Shown: in pieces, positions 19,776 through 28,011 of the stretch
Numbering within the stretch: position 1 is the first letter of the stretch
How the letters are laid out: each line of letters starts with the position of its first letter
DNA from: Gammaproteobacteria bacterium
GTDB lineage: Bacteria > Pseudomonadota > Gammaproteobacteria > Burkholderiales > Gallionellaceae
Length of the DNA stretch: 64,000 bases
Direction of reading: 5' to 3'
NCBI GenBank assembly: GCA_018819205.1
Contig: JAHJQE010000071.1
Location: 1-64,000, forward strand
Notes under the pieces: generated by a model
Database searches by the model: none
What the model was told of the DNA's origin: nothing
Seen by the model: only the letters and a program-made list of their open reading frames with translations
Program-made: the position numbers and the translations under genes

Positions 19776-20809
19776 GTCAGGTCCGAATAAATTGTCTCAT
19801 ACTCCTGTGCGACAACACCCCAACCCCGCGCAAAAGTCGGCGGCGCTTCCGCCCTATCCAACTGGGCCACAACGGCCGCGATCCAATCCGACATTGGCGC
19901 TGCAAGTGCAATCACCGCACCCATTTCGCTACCCACCTGTGCTGCCGCCCCGCATGCATCCGAGACCACCACCGGCACACGTGCCGCCATTGCTTCCGAG
20001 ATGACCATACCGTAGGGCTCTGCCTTGGCCGGATGCAACAGCACGTCGATCTTTTCAAAATGCGCGCTGTCAGTACGCCAGCCAAGCAGGCGGTAACCGC
20101 CCTGCCAATCCTTGAACAGGTGGGAGATTTCGCTTTCTTCCGGACCAACCACCCATAACTCCAGCTTTGGACGCTTCTGTCGCAGGCGCGCAACGATCTC
20201 AACCGCCAGTGGCAAACCTTTGCGTTGCCACTCTCGGCCAACAAAGCCGATGATGCCTCCGTCCTCAGGCACGCCATGCTGAGTACGCATAACTCCCGGC
20301 ACTACGCCAGGCACGATGGGGGCCGTGAGTTTGTGTGCGTATTCGGGATAGTAGTGCGCCAGTTGTTTGGCGATGATCTCGGAATTGGGCACGATGGCCT
20401 TGGCCACGCGCAGTTCGCGCCGTTCCAGCCAGAGTTGCGCCGCCACGCGTATGGAGACTTTTTTCCACCAGGGCTTGTCGCGCACTGATGCAAAAGGCGG
20501 GCCATGGAATGTGGTGACATCGTGCACGCCGACGCGTTCGTTGCTATGGATCAACCAGCCCGGCTGCGGATTGGCTTGCAGCCACGCATCAACACGTCGG
20601 CTGAAACGCCAGTAATACAGCCAGCGCGGGCGATATGCCATCCTGCCCAGTTCATGTACGGCTATGCCTTGCGGCTTTTCAGTCATGCACTGCTCACAAA
20701 TCACCTGCACCTGATGACCAAGTTTGGCCAGTTCGCGTGTGGTCTCCCAGACGTATCGCTCCATGCCGCCCACTGGGCCGTAACGTCTGACGATGTGGAT
20801 AATTTTCAT
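19772..20809 (-). CDS. GT4 glycosyltransferase, WaaG-like
   Basis: About 345 residues, GT-B fold. It begins KIIHIVRRYGPVGGMERYVW, and the C-terminal half has IGFVGREWQRKGLPLAVEI and EPYGMVISEAMAARVPVVV, the E-x7-E donor site of family 4. The closest functional model is WaaG, the core-region glucosyltransferase. ATG 20809 has AGAGG upstream. It is coupled to the ligase-like gene by a stop/start overlap. It is divergent from the methyltransferase at 20874, with about 64 bases between starts. Confidence 0.82.
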   Translation of the reverse strand: MKIIHIVRRYGPVGGMERYVWETTRELAKLGHQVQVICEQCMTEKPQGIAVHELGRMAYRPRWLYYWRFSRRVDAWLQANPQPGWLIHSNERVGVHDVTTFHGPPFASVRDKPWWKKVSIRVAAQLWLERRELRVAKAIVPNSEIIAKQLAHYYPEYAHKLTAPIVPGVVPGVMRTQHGVPEDGGIIGFVGREWQRKGLPLAVEIVARLRQKRPKLELWVVGPEESEISHLFKDWQGGYRLLGWRTDSAHFEKIDVLLHPAKAEPYGMVISEAMAARVPVVVSDACGAAAQVGSEMGAVIALAAPMSDWIAAVVAQLDRAEAPPTFARGWGVVAQEYETIYSDLT

Positions 20810-20873
20810 GCTGCCTCTGAAATGGTGGGGTGTCGTTATAGAATGTGCACGTGACCCATCCGACCGACTCAAT

Positions 20874-21860
20874 GTGAACAGTATAACAAGCGAACCCCGC
20901 CCCACATGCGACCTGTGCGGCTCCACCGGAGTTGTGGCGCAATCAGGCATCCGCGATCCGGATGGCAATCTCGAAGGCAGCTGGAGCTTCCGACGTTGCG
21001 CCAACGTGGTGTGCGGTACTTACTGGCTTGATCCCGCCCCGCCGCCGCACGAGTTGTGGAAGGCGTATGCGAGCTATCACACTCACACGCGCAAGACGGT
21101 CGATCGTTTGGGCAGATCGATGCTCAGTCTTGCGCACCGCTTCATCAAGCTGGGGCTGCTGCCGCTGTGGATCGCCAATGGCATGAAACGCGAAGCGGAT
21201 TACTTGCGTTTCATGACGCTGGTCGATGAACCTGCCGGCAAGCTGCTGGATGTCGGTTGCGGTGGCGGTCGCTTGCTGAACCGCATGAAGAAACGCGGCT
21301 GGCAGGTGGAAGGTACGGATTTTGACGAGCAGGCCGCGCAGCGCGTCACGTCCCGTTATGGCATCAAGACGCATGTCGGCGACCTGCCCCAGTGTGGCCT
21401 GGCTGACAATAGTTTTGATGCGATCACGATGAGCCAGGCCATCGAGCATCTGTACGACCCCAAGGCTACCATGCTCGAATGCCTGCGTATCCTCAAGCCG
21501 GGCGGTTTGCTGGTGATGACCACCCCCAATGCACATAGCATCGGCACCACAGAGTTCGGAGCAAGCTGGCGCGGCTGGGAGGCACCCCGCCACCTGCATC
21601 TGTTCACGGTCGAGGCTTTGAGCAATCTGACGCGGCAAGCAGGTTTCGAGATCGCCGAGGCCACCACTTATTCCGCCGGCTCAGCTGTGGTATATCGCGT
21701 CAGTCGCGAGATACAACTGGGCAGTAAACCCTCCTGGCTGGGCCAACTGGCCATGCTGCTGTGGAGTTATCGCAAGGAACTGCATGAATTCCGCGCGCAG
21801 CATGAAGAACCGCATACCGGGCAGAACGTGCTGATCCGCGCACGCAAGCCGCAACACTGA
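20874..21860 (+). CDS. SAM-dependent methyltransferase with N-terminal Cys cluster
   Basis: About 328 residues from GTG 20874; an upstream in-frame ATG at 20793 would overlap the divergent transferase start, so the shorter form is preferred although its SD is poor. An N-terminal CDLCGSTG and a later CANVVCGTYW suggest a small zinc-binding module. The class I SAM site is LLDVGCGGGRLLNRM, followed by MSQAIEHLYDP and RILKPGGLLVMTTPN. Such enzymes methylate sugars or lipid-linked intermediates; the acceptor is unknown. The following GT2 gene starts 11 bases later in the same direction. Confidence 0.82.
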   Translation: MNSITSEPRPTCDLCGSTGVVAQSGIRDPDGNLEGSWSFRRCANVVCGTYWLDPAPPPHELWKAYASYHTHTRKTVDRLGRSMLSLAHRFIKLGLLPLWIANGMKREADYLRFMTLVDEPAGKLLDVGCGGGRLLNRMKKRGWQVEGTDFDEQAAQRVTSRYGIKTHVGDLPQCGLADNSFDAITMSQAIEHLYDPKATMLECLRILKPGGLLVMTTPNAHSIGTTEFGASWRGWEAPRHLHLFTVEALSNLTRQAGFEIAEATTYSAGSAVVYRVSREIQLGSKPSWLGQLAMLLWSYRKELHEFRAQHEEPHTGQNVLIRARKPQH

Positions 21861-21871
21861 CAGGATCCCAC

Positions 21872-22711
21872 ATGTTCTCCATCATCATCCCCACCTGGAA
21901 CAACCTCGCGCTATTGCAGCTATGTGTGCGCAGCATCCGCGACAATTCCGCTTTCCAGCATCAGATCATCGTGCACGTGAACGACGGCAGCGACGGCACG
22001 CTGGACTGGGTGCGCGAACAGGGGCTGACGCATACCGCGTCACCGGACAACATCGGTATCTGCCTGGCGGTGAACGAGGCGGCCATGTATGCCACGCAGG
22101 ACTACATCCTGTATCTGAACGATGATATGTATTGCTGCCCCGGCTGGGACACTGCGCTGGTGGACAAGCTCAAACAGCTGGATACCGACCTGTTCATGCT
22201 GTCCGGCACCATGATCGAGCCGCGTGAGACGAACAATCCCTGCGTGGTGGTGGGCGACTATGGCACCGAGGCACACACCTTCGACGAGGCACGCCTGCTG
22301 GCCGACCTGCCCAACCTGCGCAAGCCGGACTGGTTGGGTGCGACCTGGCCGCCCACGCTGGTGAGTAAACGCTGGTGGTTCAAGGTCGGCGGTTACAGCA
22401 GCGAGTTCTCACCCGGCATGAGCAGCGACAATGATTTCTCGATGAAACTGTGGCATGCGGGCTGCCGCGTATTCCTCGGCGTGGGCGATTCCTTCGTGTA
22501 TCACTTCCAGTGCAAATCCACCGGCAAGGTGAAGAAGAACGACGGCGGACGGCAGTTCCTCAACAAGTGGGGCATGCGCCAGTCGGTTTTCGACCATTAC
22601 TATCTGCGGCGTGGCCAAGCCGCCCGCGGCCTGAAGCTGGACGAGCCGGAAGATACGCGCGAGTTGCGCTGGCAGTTGCTGCGCAGCCGCATCAAACGCG
22701 CATTGGGTTAA
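21872..22711 (+). CDS. GT2 glycosyltransferase
   Basis: 279 residues with the family 2 start SIIIPTWNNLALLQLCVRSI, the VNDGSDGTLDW block and ILYLNDDMYCCPGWD as the DxD-type metal site. WFKVGGYSSEFSPGMSSDND corresponds to the acceptor-side G-x-D/E-E region. It forms a two-gene plus-strand unit with the methyltransferase, facing the minus-strand cluster; the REP region at 22722-22960 separates the converging ends. Donor is unknown. Confidence 0.85.
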   Translation: MFSIIIPTWNNLALLQLCVRSIRDNSAFQHQIIVHVNDGSDGTLDWVREQGLTHTASPDNIGICLAVNEAAMYATQDYILYLNDDMYCCPGWDTALVDKLKQLDTDLFMLSGTMIEPRETNNPCVVVGDYGTEAHTFDEARLLADLPNLRKPDWLGATWPPTLVSKRWWFKVGGYSSEFSPGMSSDNDFSMKLWHAGCRVFLGVGDSFVYHFQCKSTGKVKKNDGGRQFLNKWGMRQSVFDHYYLRRGQAARGLKLDEPEDTRELRWQLLRSRIKRALG

Positions 22712-22721
22712 CCCCGGCATT

Positions 22722-22793
22722 GGTGGAACTACTAGCCATTCGACTAAGCCCGCAAGCGGGCAAGTCGCTGGTTATCCCGCGCAGGCGGGATCA
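22722..22793. repeat. Dispersed hairpin repeat, family B copy 1
   Basis: The segment contains GGAACTACTAGCCA, then a perfect hairpin GCCCGCAAGCGGGC, then CTGGTTATCCCGCGCAGG with a second GC stem. Related copies lie at 34152-34237 and, in opposite orientation, at 36106-36180. The stem bases differ between copies but remain paired (CCCGC/GCGGG here, CCAGC/GCTGG at 36130). It sits right after a converging gene end and may also stop transcription. Confidence 0.65.
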
Positions 22794-22849
22794 CTTGGAC
22801 TTTGTCCGCTTCGCGGAATTTGGGTTTCCAGGGAGTGTCTGATTCAGTC

Positions 22850-22960
22850 GTCACACCGGCGCAGGCCGGTGTCCAGTAAAAATATTGGTTCAGTGCGACG
22901 CACTGACATAACAGCTTATTTAATCAAACCCACTGGATTCCGGCCTGCGCCGGAATGACG
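22850..22960. repeat. REP-like pair of inverted hairpins
   Basis: The left hairpin is built on ACACCGGCGCAGGCCGGTGT and the right on ATTCCGGCCTGCGCCGGAAT, placed head-to-head. GTCA and TGAC mark the outer ends, and a small central hairpin (CAGTGC-GACG-CACTG) lies near 22891. The whole is a BIME- or MITE-like unit with no coding capacity. It lies between two converging transcription units. Confidence 0.8.
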
Positions 22961-22963
22961 TAG

Positions 22964-23719
22964 TCACAGAGGTTGGCGTTGTAAATTCAGTGCCGCCAGC
23001 TTGCGATATTTAAGCCAGGTGGTGCGCGCATTCATGCAGGCGATATTCCAGCCTGCCCGCCCGTCCAGCACGCCCAGCCGAATGATCCAGGTACGCAAGA
23101 ACGCCCAGCCCGCACTGAGCATGGCGCGCATCAAACCTGCTTGCTTTCCTGCCGCATACATCTGCCGGGCGGCCGCATCGGAATAATGTTCCACCTTGCG
23201 CTCCACATCCTCCTGATCCAGATAACTGTAATGCAGTAGCGGTGAGCGCAGCTTCCCGCTGCGCCCATTCAGCTGCAAACTCTCATGCACCAGACTGTCG
23301 GAGAAACGCCCCTTGCCGCGTTTAAAGAGACGCAGCACATAGTCCGGGTACCAGCCACTGTGATGTATGAACGTGCCGCAGAATTGAGACAGGCGCGGGC
23401 AATAGTAGCCGTCCGCCTTAGCTTCTCGCATGGCCTGTTCCAGCTCGGCACGCAGTTCAGGAGTCACCCGTTCATCGGCATCGATCGAGAATACCCATTT
23501 CCCGCTGGCATAACTCAGTGCACGGTTCTTCTGCGGCCCGAAGCCGGGCCAATCGTGTTCATACACCGTTGCACCCATGCTACGCGCGATGGCGACCGTG
23601 TCATCGCTACTGCCGGAATCGACCACGATGCGCTCGTCCGCCCACGCCACCGAATCCAGGCAGGGGCGAATATTTTCGGCTTCGTTCTTGGCAATGAGGA
23701 TTACGGAAAGTCTAGGCAT
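22964..23719 (-). CDS. GT2 glycosyltransferase, WaaE/KdtX-like
   Basis: About 251 residues from ATG 23719. The N-terminus LSVILIAKNEAENIRPCLDS, the VDSGSSDDTVAIARSMGA block, HDWPGFGPQKNRAL and WVFSIDADERVTPEL are the standard signatures of the WaaE group, which adds a beta-1,4 glucose to LPS core in enterobacteria. The start overlaps the stop of the preceding SDR gene by eight bases. In this setting it could act on core or on the EPS unit; context does not separate the two. Confidence 0.85.
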   Translation of the reverse strand: MPRLSVILIAKNEAENIRPCLDSVAWADERIVVDSGSSDDTVAIARSMGATVYEHDWPGFGPQKNRALSYASGKWVFSIDADERVTPELRAELEQAMREAKADGYYCPRLSQFCGTFIHHSGWYPDYVLRLFKRGKGRFSDSLVHESLQLNGRSGKLRSPLLHYSYLDQEDVERKVEHYSDAAARQMYAAGKQAGLMRAMLSAGWAFLRTWIIRLGVLDGRAGWNIACMNARTTWLKYRKLAALNLQRQPL

Positions 23720-24671
23720 GGTTTCGATACCACTCGGCAGTTTCCTGCAGCCCTTGCTGCAAGGTATAAGGCGGATGCCAGCCGAGTTCGCGCCGGATTC
23801 TAGCACTGTCTACCTGTAAAGAACCCAGCAGACGATGCATCTGTTGCGACCTGCCGGCGATACCTGCCGTCACCCTTAACAGCCAGCATGGACATGCAAA
23901 CAAGTGCACCGTGCATCCCAATGCCGAGCCCAGTTGGCGCAATAGCTCCGGCGTCGAAAGGTCTGCGCCATCACCGATCAGATAAGTCTGTCCTGCCGCT
24001 GCCGGATGCGTGGCGCAGGTGATCAGCGCATCAACCAGATTGCCGACATAGACCAAACTGCGCTTGTTTTGAACGGAGGCGAGCGGAAGCGGAAACCCCT
24101 GCTGCAACGCCTTCATCATCTGTGCGAAGTTGCCTTTCACGCCCGGACCAAAAACCAGCGGCGGCCGGACGATGACGACCTCCAATCCTGTTTCCGCTGC
24201 AACCCGATGCAGCGCTTGCTCGGCTTCCCATTTGGAAATGCCGTAGGGATCCTGTGGCGCCGGCATGTCGCTTGCGCGGTATATCCTGCCATCTGTGGTC
24301 TCCTCACCGTTCACCTTGATGGAGCTGACATACACCAGCCGTTTCACGCCCGCCTCTGCGGCCTGGCGCGCCAGGTTCTCCGTGCCTGCAACATTCACAG
24401 CCCGGAACGCCGCCAGCGGGTCGGCCAATGTTTCGCGCATCACATGCACACGGGCAGCGAGATGGATAACGACATCGATATCGCGCAAAGCCTCGCGCCA
24501 ATCAGTGCATCCACCTATATCGCCGACGGCGATGTTCTCGATACCGCTCTCAAGCTGAGCGCCTTTCCGCGTTGCACCCCTGACCCTGAAACCGCGCGCT
24601 ACTGCCGCATGGCACATGGCACTGCCAACGAAGCCATTGGCGCCCGTCACCAGCATACGGAAGTCATTCAT
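23712..24671 (-). CDS. NAD-dependent epimerase/4-ketoreductase (SDR), WbpV-like
   Basis: About 319 residues. Motifs are MLVTGANGFVGSAM for NAD, HLAARVHVMRE, YVSSIKVNGEET with Ser, and DPYGISKWEAEQAL with YxxxK. The IRPPLVFGPGVKGNFAQMM and LPLASVQNKRSLVYVGNLVD segments resemble WbpV/WbiG-type enzymes that reduce a UDP-4-keto-6-deoxy-HexNAc to QuiNAc or FucNAc. ATG 24671 has GGAGG five bases upstream and overlaps the previous gene's stop. No 4,6-dehydratase partner (WbpM-type) is adjacent, so the substrate is open. Confidence 0.75.
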   Translation of the reverse strand: MNDFRMLVTGANGFVGSAMCHAAVARGFRVRGATRKGAQLESGIENIAVGDIGGCTDWREALRDIDVVIHLAARVHVMRETLADPLAAFRAVNVAGTENLARQAAEAGVKRLVYVSSIKVNGEETTDGRIYRASDMPAPQDPYGISKWEAEQALHRVAAETGLEVVIVRPPLVFGPGVKGNFAQMMKALQQGFPLPLASVQNKRSLVYVGNLVDALITCATHPAAAGQTYLIGDGADLSTPELLRQLGSALGCTVHLFACPCWLLRVTAGIAGRSQQMHRLLGSLQVDSARIRRELGWHPPYTLQQGLQETAEWYRNHA

Positions 24672-25434
24672 GCTGCCTCCGCCTGGCTTGGCGGTACACA
24701 TCCGACAGGAAGAAACGCAGGATGCTGGACAAATGCCAGCGCAGATATTTCGGCTCGCGATGGCTGCTACGCCGTGCGTCATGGATGGCTGTGACTGCAT
24801 CGCATAGACGAATGTGATACCCCGCCAGTCCTATCCTCAGGCAAAGGTCCACATCTTCGTAATACAGGAAATAGCGCTCGTCGAACCCTCCGACCCCAGC
24901 AAACGTGTCGCGCTGGAACAGAAGGAACATACCGGCCAGCCAAGCCGGTTCAGAACCTTCTTGCGCACTTTGCACAGCCGAACTTCCGCCCAGCAGTTTT
25001 CTGACGAGCTCACCCGGTGTCGGCAGGTCGCGCGCATTATCCTCACGCCTTCCTTCGCCATTGACGATCTGCGGCGCAACCACGCCGACATCTGGCATAC
25101 GCAACTGCGCGACCAGTTCCGGAAAAGGATCCGAATGCAACCGGATGTCCGGATTCATCACGCAAAAATATCGCCCTTCCGCCCGCTTGAAAGCCGCATT
25201 GTGGTTCTCGCCGAAACCCTTAGGGATGGGATTGCGTATCTCTCGTACCGGGAATGCAAACCCAGACGTCTCGAAGGAAACAGACTCGGGCACATTTATC
25301 GTCAGGATGATTTCAAGCGAGGTACCGGCACAATAGCGCCCAATGTCGCGCAACAGCTGCCCCACCAAATCGGACTGCCCGTGACTGACGATAGATATGC
25401 TGATATCAGGCAACTCGCTTGCTCCCGGCATCAT
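24664..25434 (-). CDS. GT2 glycosyltransferase, WbbL/rhamnosyltransferase-like
   Basis: 256 residues, family 2. It has SISIVSHGQSDLVGQLLRDI, FGENHNAAFKRAEGRYFCVM and NPDIRLHSDPF (metal-binding NPD), and the GVGGFDERYFLYYEDVDLCL block typical of rhamnosyl transferases. A Lys/Arg-rich tail ends the protein. It overlaps the next upstream gene by 29 bases and the following SDR start by eight, indicating a compact operon. Donor dTDP-rhamnose is plausible, since rml genes lie at 60-63 kb, but unproven. Confidence 0.82.
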   Translation of the reverse strand: MMPGASELPDISISIVSHGQSDLVGQLLRDIGRYCAGTSLEIILTINVPESVSFETSGFAFPVREIRNPIPKGFGENHNAAFKRAEGRYFCVMNPDIRLHSDPFPELVAQLRMPDVGVVAPQIVNGEGRREDNARDLPTPGELVRKLLGGSSAVQSAQEGSEPAWLAGMFLLFQRDTFAGVGGFDERYFLYYEDVDLCLRIGLAGYHIRLCDAVTAIHDARRSSHREPKYLRWHLSSILRFFLSDVYRQARRRQHE

Positions 25435-26479
25435 TCCGCATCAATGCGATCAGGATGGCAAAGACCCAGCCGGTTCTCAACACGGATTTGCCTATGCCAT
25501 GACGTCGCAGCATCGAAGCACGTCTGGCCGGGCGAATCTCAAGTATCCGCGCATAGGTCTCGATCTGTTCGATCACGCCTGCTGGCAGTGCCGCTTCCCT
25601 TCCGCCAAAGCGCTCTGCCAGCAGCCTGCTCTGCCATATCCCGCCCTTGATGGTCTTGATGTGCTGTTCCCATTGGCGCCAGGAACGCAACAGTTGCCAC
25701 AACCGCTGCCGGAAGGTGACCGCACCCAATACGTTCCCGGCATGTTGCCGATATTTCACCAGTGGCATCGGCACATAGCCGATTTTGCCACCAGCTGCGG
25801 CCAGCAGCGCCAGCCACCAGTCATGCATCAGCACTTCACGCGGCACAGGACAGGCTAGCTCAAGCAACTTCCGGTTGATCATACAGGCGCATCCGGTAAC
25901 CTGGTTCTGGCTAAGCAGGACACCCAGATCAGCAGTGGCCGGTGACAAGCTCGAATATTTCATGAACGATGCGGCGATGCAGCGCAACTGCTCATCCACC
26001 ACTGCCAGATCGCAATGAGTCAACAGGGGCACACCCTCACCGTGCGCGCACTCCAGCGCCTCCATCGCAAAAAGCATGACTGACAGCTTCTCCGGCAGCC
26101 AGACATCATCCTGATCGGCAAAGAACAGATAGTCGGTGCCCATCCCCAGTGCTGTTTCCATCAGCACGGCGAAATTCCCGATAGCACCCTGGTTACCCAA
26201 GTCGTCAGCCAGCAGTCTGATGCGCCTGTCCTGTTGCGCAAAGCTTGCGATCTGCTGACGCGTGCCATCGCTCGATCCATCGTCACGCACCAGCAAAATC
26301 CAATCCCGATACGTCTGATTTTGTATGCTACTGACTTGCTCTTCGACGAAGCGTGCACCGTTGTATGTCGCCATAATGATGAGCACACGTTTACCGGCAG
26401 GGAATATGGACGACTGCTCTACCCTGATCGTCACCGGGGCTGTTTCGGTTGCAGATAGCCTTTGAGAGGAGATAGTCAT
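25406..26479 (-). CDS. GT2 glycosyltransferase, rhamnosyltransferase-like
   Basis: 357 residues. After a short variable N-terminus the GT2 domain begins with VLIIMATYNGARFVEEQVSS, then VRDDGSSDGTRQQI, and YLFFADQDDVWLPEKLS with the DxDD metal site. This ADQDDVW form is common in rhamnosyl- and galactosyl-transferases of O-antigen clusters. The C-terminal part after about residue 230 is basic and unassigned. It shares the operon read from the MarR-type regulator. Confidence 0.82.
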   Translation of the reverse strand: MTISSQRLSATETAPVTIRVEQSSIFPAGKRVLIIMATYNGARFVEEQVSSIQNQTYRDWILLVRDDGSSDGTRQQIASFAQQDRRIRLLADDLGNQGAIGNFAVLMETALGMGTDYLFFADQDDVWLPEKLSVMLFAMEALECAHGEGVPLLTHCDLAVVDEQLRCIAASFMKYSSLSPATADLGVLLSQNQVTGCACMINRKLLELACPVPREVLMHDWWLALLAAAGGKIGYVPMPLVKYRQHAGNVLGAVTFRQRLWQLLRSWRQWEQHIKTIKGGIWQSRLLAERFGGREAALPAGVIEQIETYARILEIRPARRASMLRRHGIGKSVLRTGWVFAILIALMRNDAGSKRVA

Positions 26480-26525
26480 TGTCCTGCTCGCCTTGCTTCC
26501 AGCAACGCCGCGCGGTTGCCCATGT

Positions 26526-27989
26526 TCAATTCGGGCATAGCGTTCTCACCTTCAGGCGCTGGTTGTACAGGAATTGTTTCAACTTCAGCTTGAGCGATCG
26601 CGGTTGACTGAAATGAATGACGCGCCATGGCTGCCCTGCGTGCTTGCGGCATCTGATCTCGAATGAAATGAGAGGAGATACCAGACCCAGCCGGAGCCCA
26701 TGGAACAAGAAGCCCTGCCAGCTTTGCCGGCCGGCTTCATGTATCGCGGGTTCATTCTGCCTCTGTCCTGGATGTGCTCTGAACGTGCTGAGCGCCTCGG
26801 CGATGTAGTAAGCATTGCCGCGTCCGAGCAGATTCAGCCACATCGCCATATCGCCCGCACCAAATGCGACCATCCCACCGAACGCCATAGGGTGCGGCAT
26901 GACATGAACCAGTTCGTCCTTCCTGAACATGGCCGTGGTCGGCTCGCCGATGAAATTGAGCCCGCTACGCACCAGCGTATTGGCGCAGCTGGCACCTTCC
27001 AATTCAATATCTTCGCTGCTCAAAGGCTCGGTCGCAAGGACGTCTGGCAGATCATTTCCGTGTTCATCGATACGCGCCCTGCGTGAGGTCACCAGCGCCA
27101 CCTCCGGGCGTGCACTGAACACAGCCAGCATCTTCTCGATGCAAGTCGGCGCCAGAGTGTCATCGTCGTTCAGGTATTTGACGTACACACCCTTGGCCAG
27201 CGCATAGAGTTTCAGGTAATTGTTCATCCCCCCCTCGGGAGGGGTATTCCTGTAATAGCTGATGCGCTTGTCTGCCTTCATCGCTGCGCGCACGATGCTG
27301 CCGATCTCCTCACTCGGAGAGTCATCGCTGACGATGATCTCGATGTTGTCGCAGGTTTGTGTCTGCGCACTCTGCAATGCATGTCCGAACCAGTCCGCAC
27401 GGTAGGCTGGAATGAGTACGCTGACCAATGGTGCGGTACCGGCGGCTGGTTCCGGCAAGGTAAGTTCCATGATCAACCTGGAACCGCTACGCGTCTCCCG
27501 GCCGACGAATTCCGGCACATCGCTCTGGCCATGCTCGCAGCGCTTCACGGGTTCCAGCCCTGCCATTCGCGCGATGCGGATCAGCTCCTCCTCGTTGTAA
27601 AGGTGCTTATGCCCCCATTCCCGCATGGAGATGTTCAGCATTTCGCAGCGGTTGCTCACCCAGTCGAAGCCCAGCTTGAACATATCGCCATCTCCGCGCC
27701 AATCCTCGGCCGAATAACGGCCCACCAATTCATCGAGGTCGGGCATGGCGATGCGAACGAATGCGCCCGGTTTCAGCACGCGCCGACACTCGCGCAGAAA
27801 ACGCAATCCTTCGGCCTGGGTCAGATGCTCGAAGAAATGCTCGCTGTACACGCCATCCACCGACCGATCCGCATATGGCAGCCCCTTGCGCGCATCGAGC
27901 TTCTGGTCATATGGCTGTTCGATATCCATGTTGACGAAGCCGCTCAAGTGCTTGCTGCCGCACCCTATATTCAGCCAAATGCCTTCCAT
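26526..27989 (-). CDS. Methyltransferase-GT2 glycosyltransferase fusion
   Basis: About 487 residues from ATG 27989, which has GGAG seven bases upstream and avoids overlap with the flippase. Residues about 1-175 form a class I SAM methyltransferase (WLNIGCGSKHLSGFVNMD, HFFEHLTQAEGL, RVLKPGAFVRIAMPD). From about residue 185 a second domain begins with PLVSVLIPAYRADWFGHAL and has IIVSDDSPSEEIG and VKYLNDDDTLAPTCIEK, the GT2 donor site. The two domains suggest one polypeptide that transfers a sugar and methylates it or its neighbour. No frameshift or stop separates them. Confidence 0.83.
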   Translation of the reverse strand: MEGIWLNIGCGSKHLSGFVNMDIEQPYDQKLDARKGLPYADRSVDGVYSEHFFEHLTQAEGLRFLRECRRVLKPGAFVRIAMPDLDELVGRYSAEDWRGDGDMFKLGFDWVSNRCEMLNISMREWGHKHLYNEEELIRIARMAGLEPVKRCEHGQSDVPEFVGRETRSGSRLIMELTLPEPAAGTAPLVSVLIPAYRADWFGHALQSAQTQTCDNIEIIVSDDSPSEEIGSIVRAAMKADKRISYYRNTPPEGGMNNYLKLYALAKGVYVKYLNDDDTLAPTCIEKMLAVFSARPEVALVTSRRARIDEHGNDLPDVLATEPLSSEDIELEGASCANTLVRSGLNFIGEPTTAMFRKDELVHVMPHPMAFGGMVAFGAGDMAMWLNLLGRGNAYYIAEALSTFRAHPGQRQNEPAIHEAGRQSWQGFLFHGLRLGLVSPLISFEIRCRKHAGQPWRVIHFSQPRSLKLKLKQFLYNQRLKVRTLCPN

Positions 27990-28011
27990 ATTGCTCTCCA
28001 GACTTTCCGAC

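Noticed and set aside
24006-24794. Plus-strand frame opposite the SDR gene
   Set aside because: No domain or ribosome site; the minus strand holds a complete SDR with all motifs.
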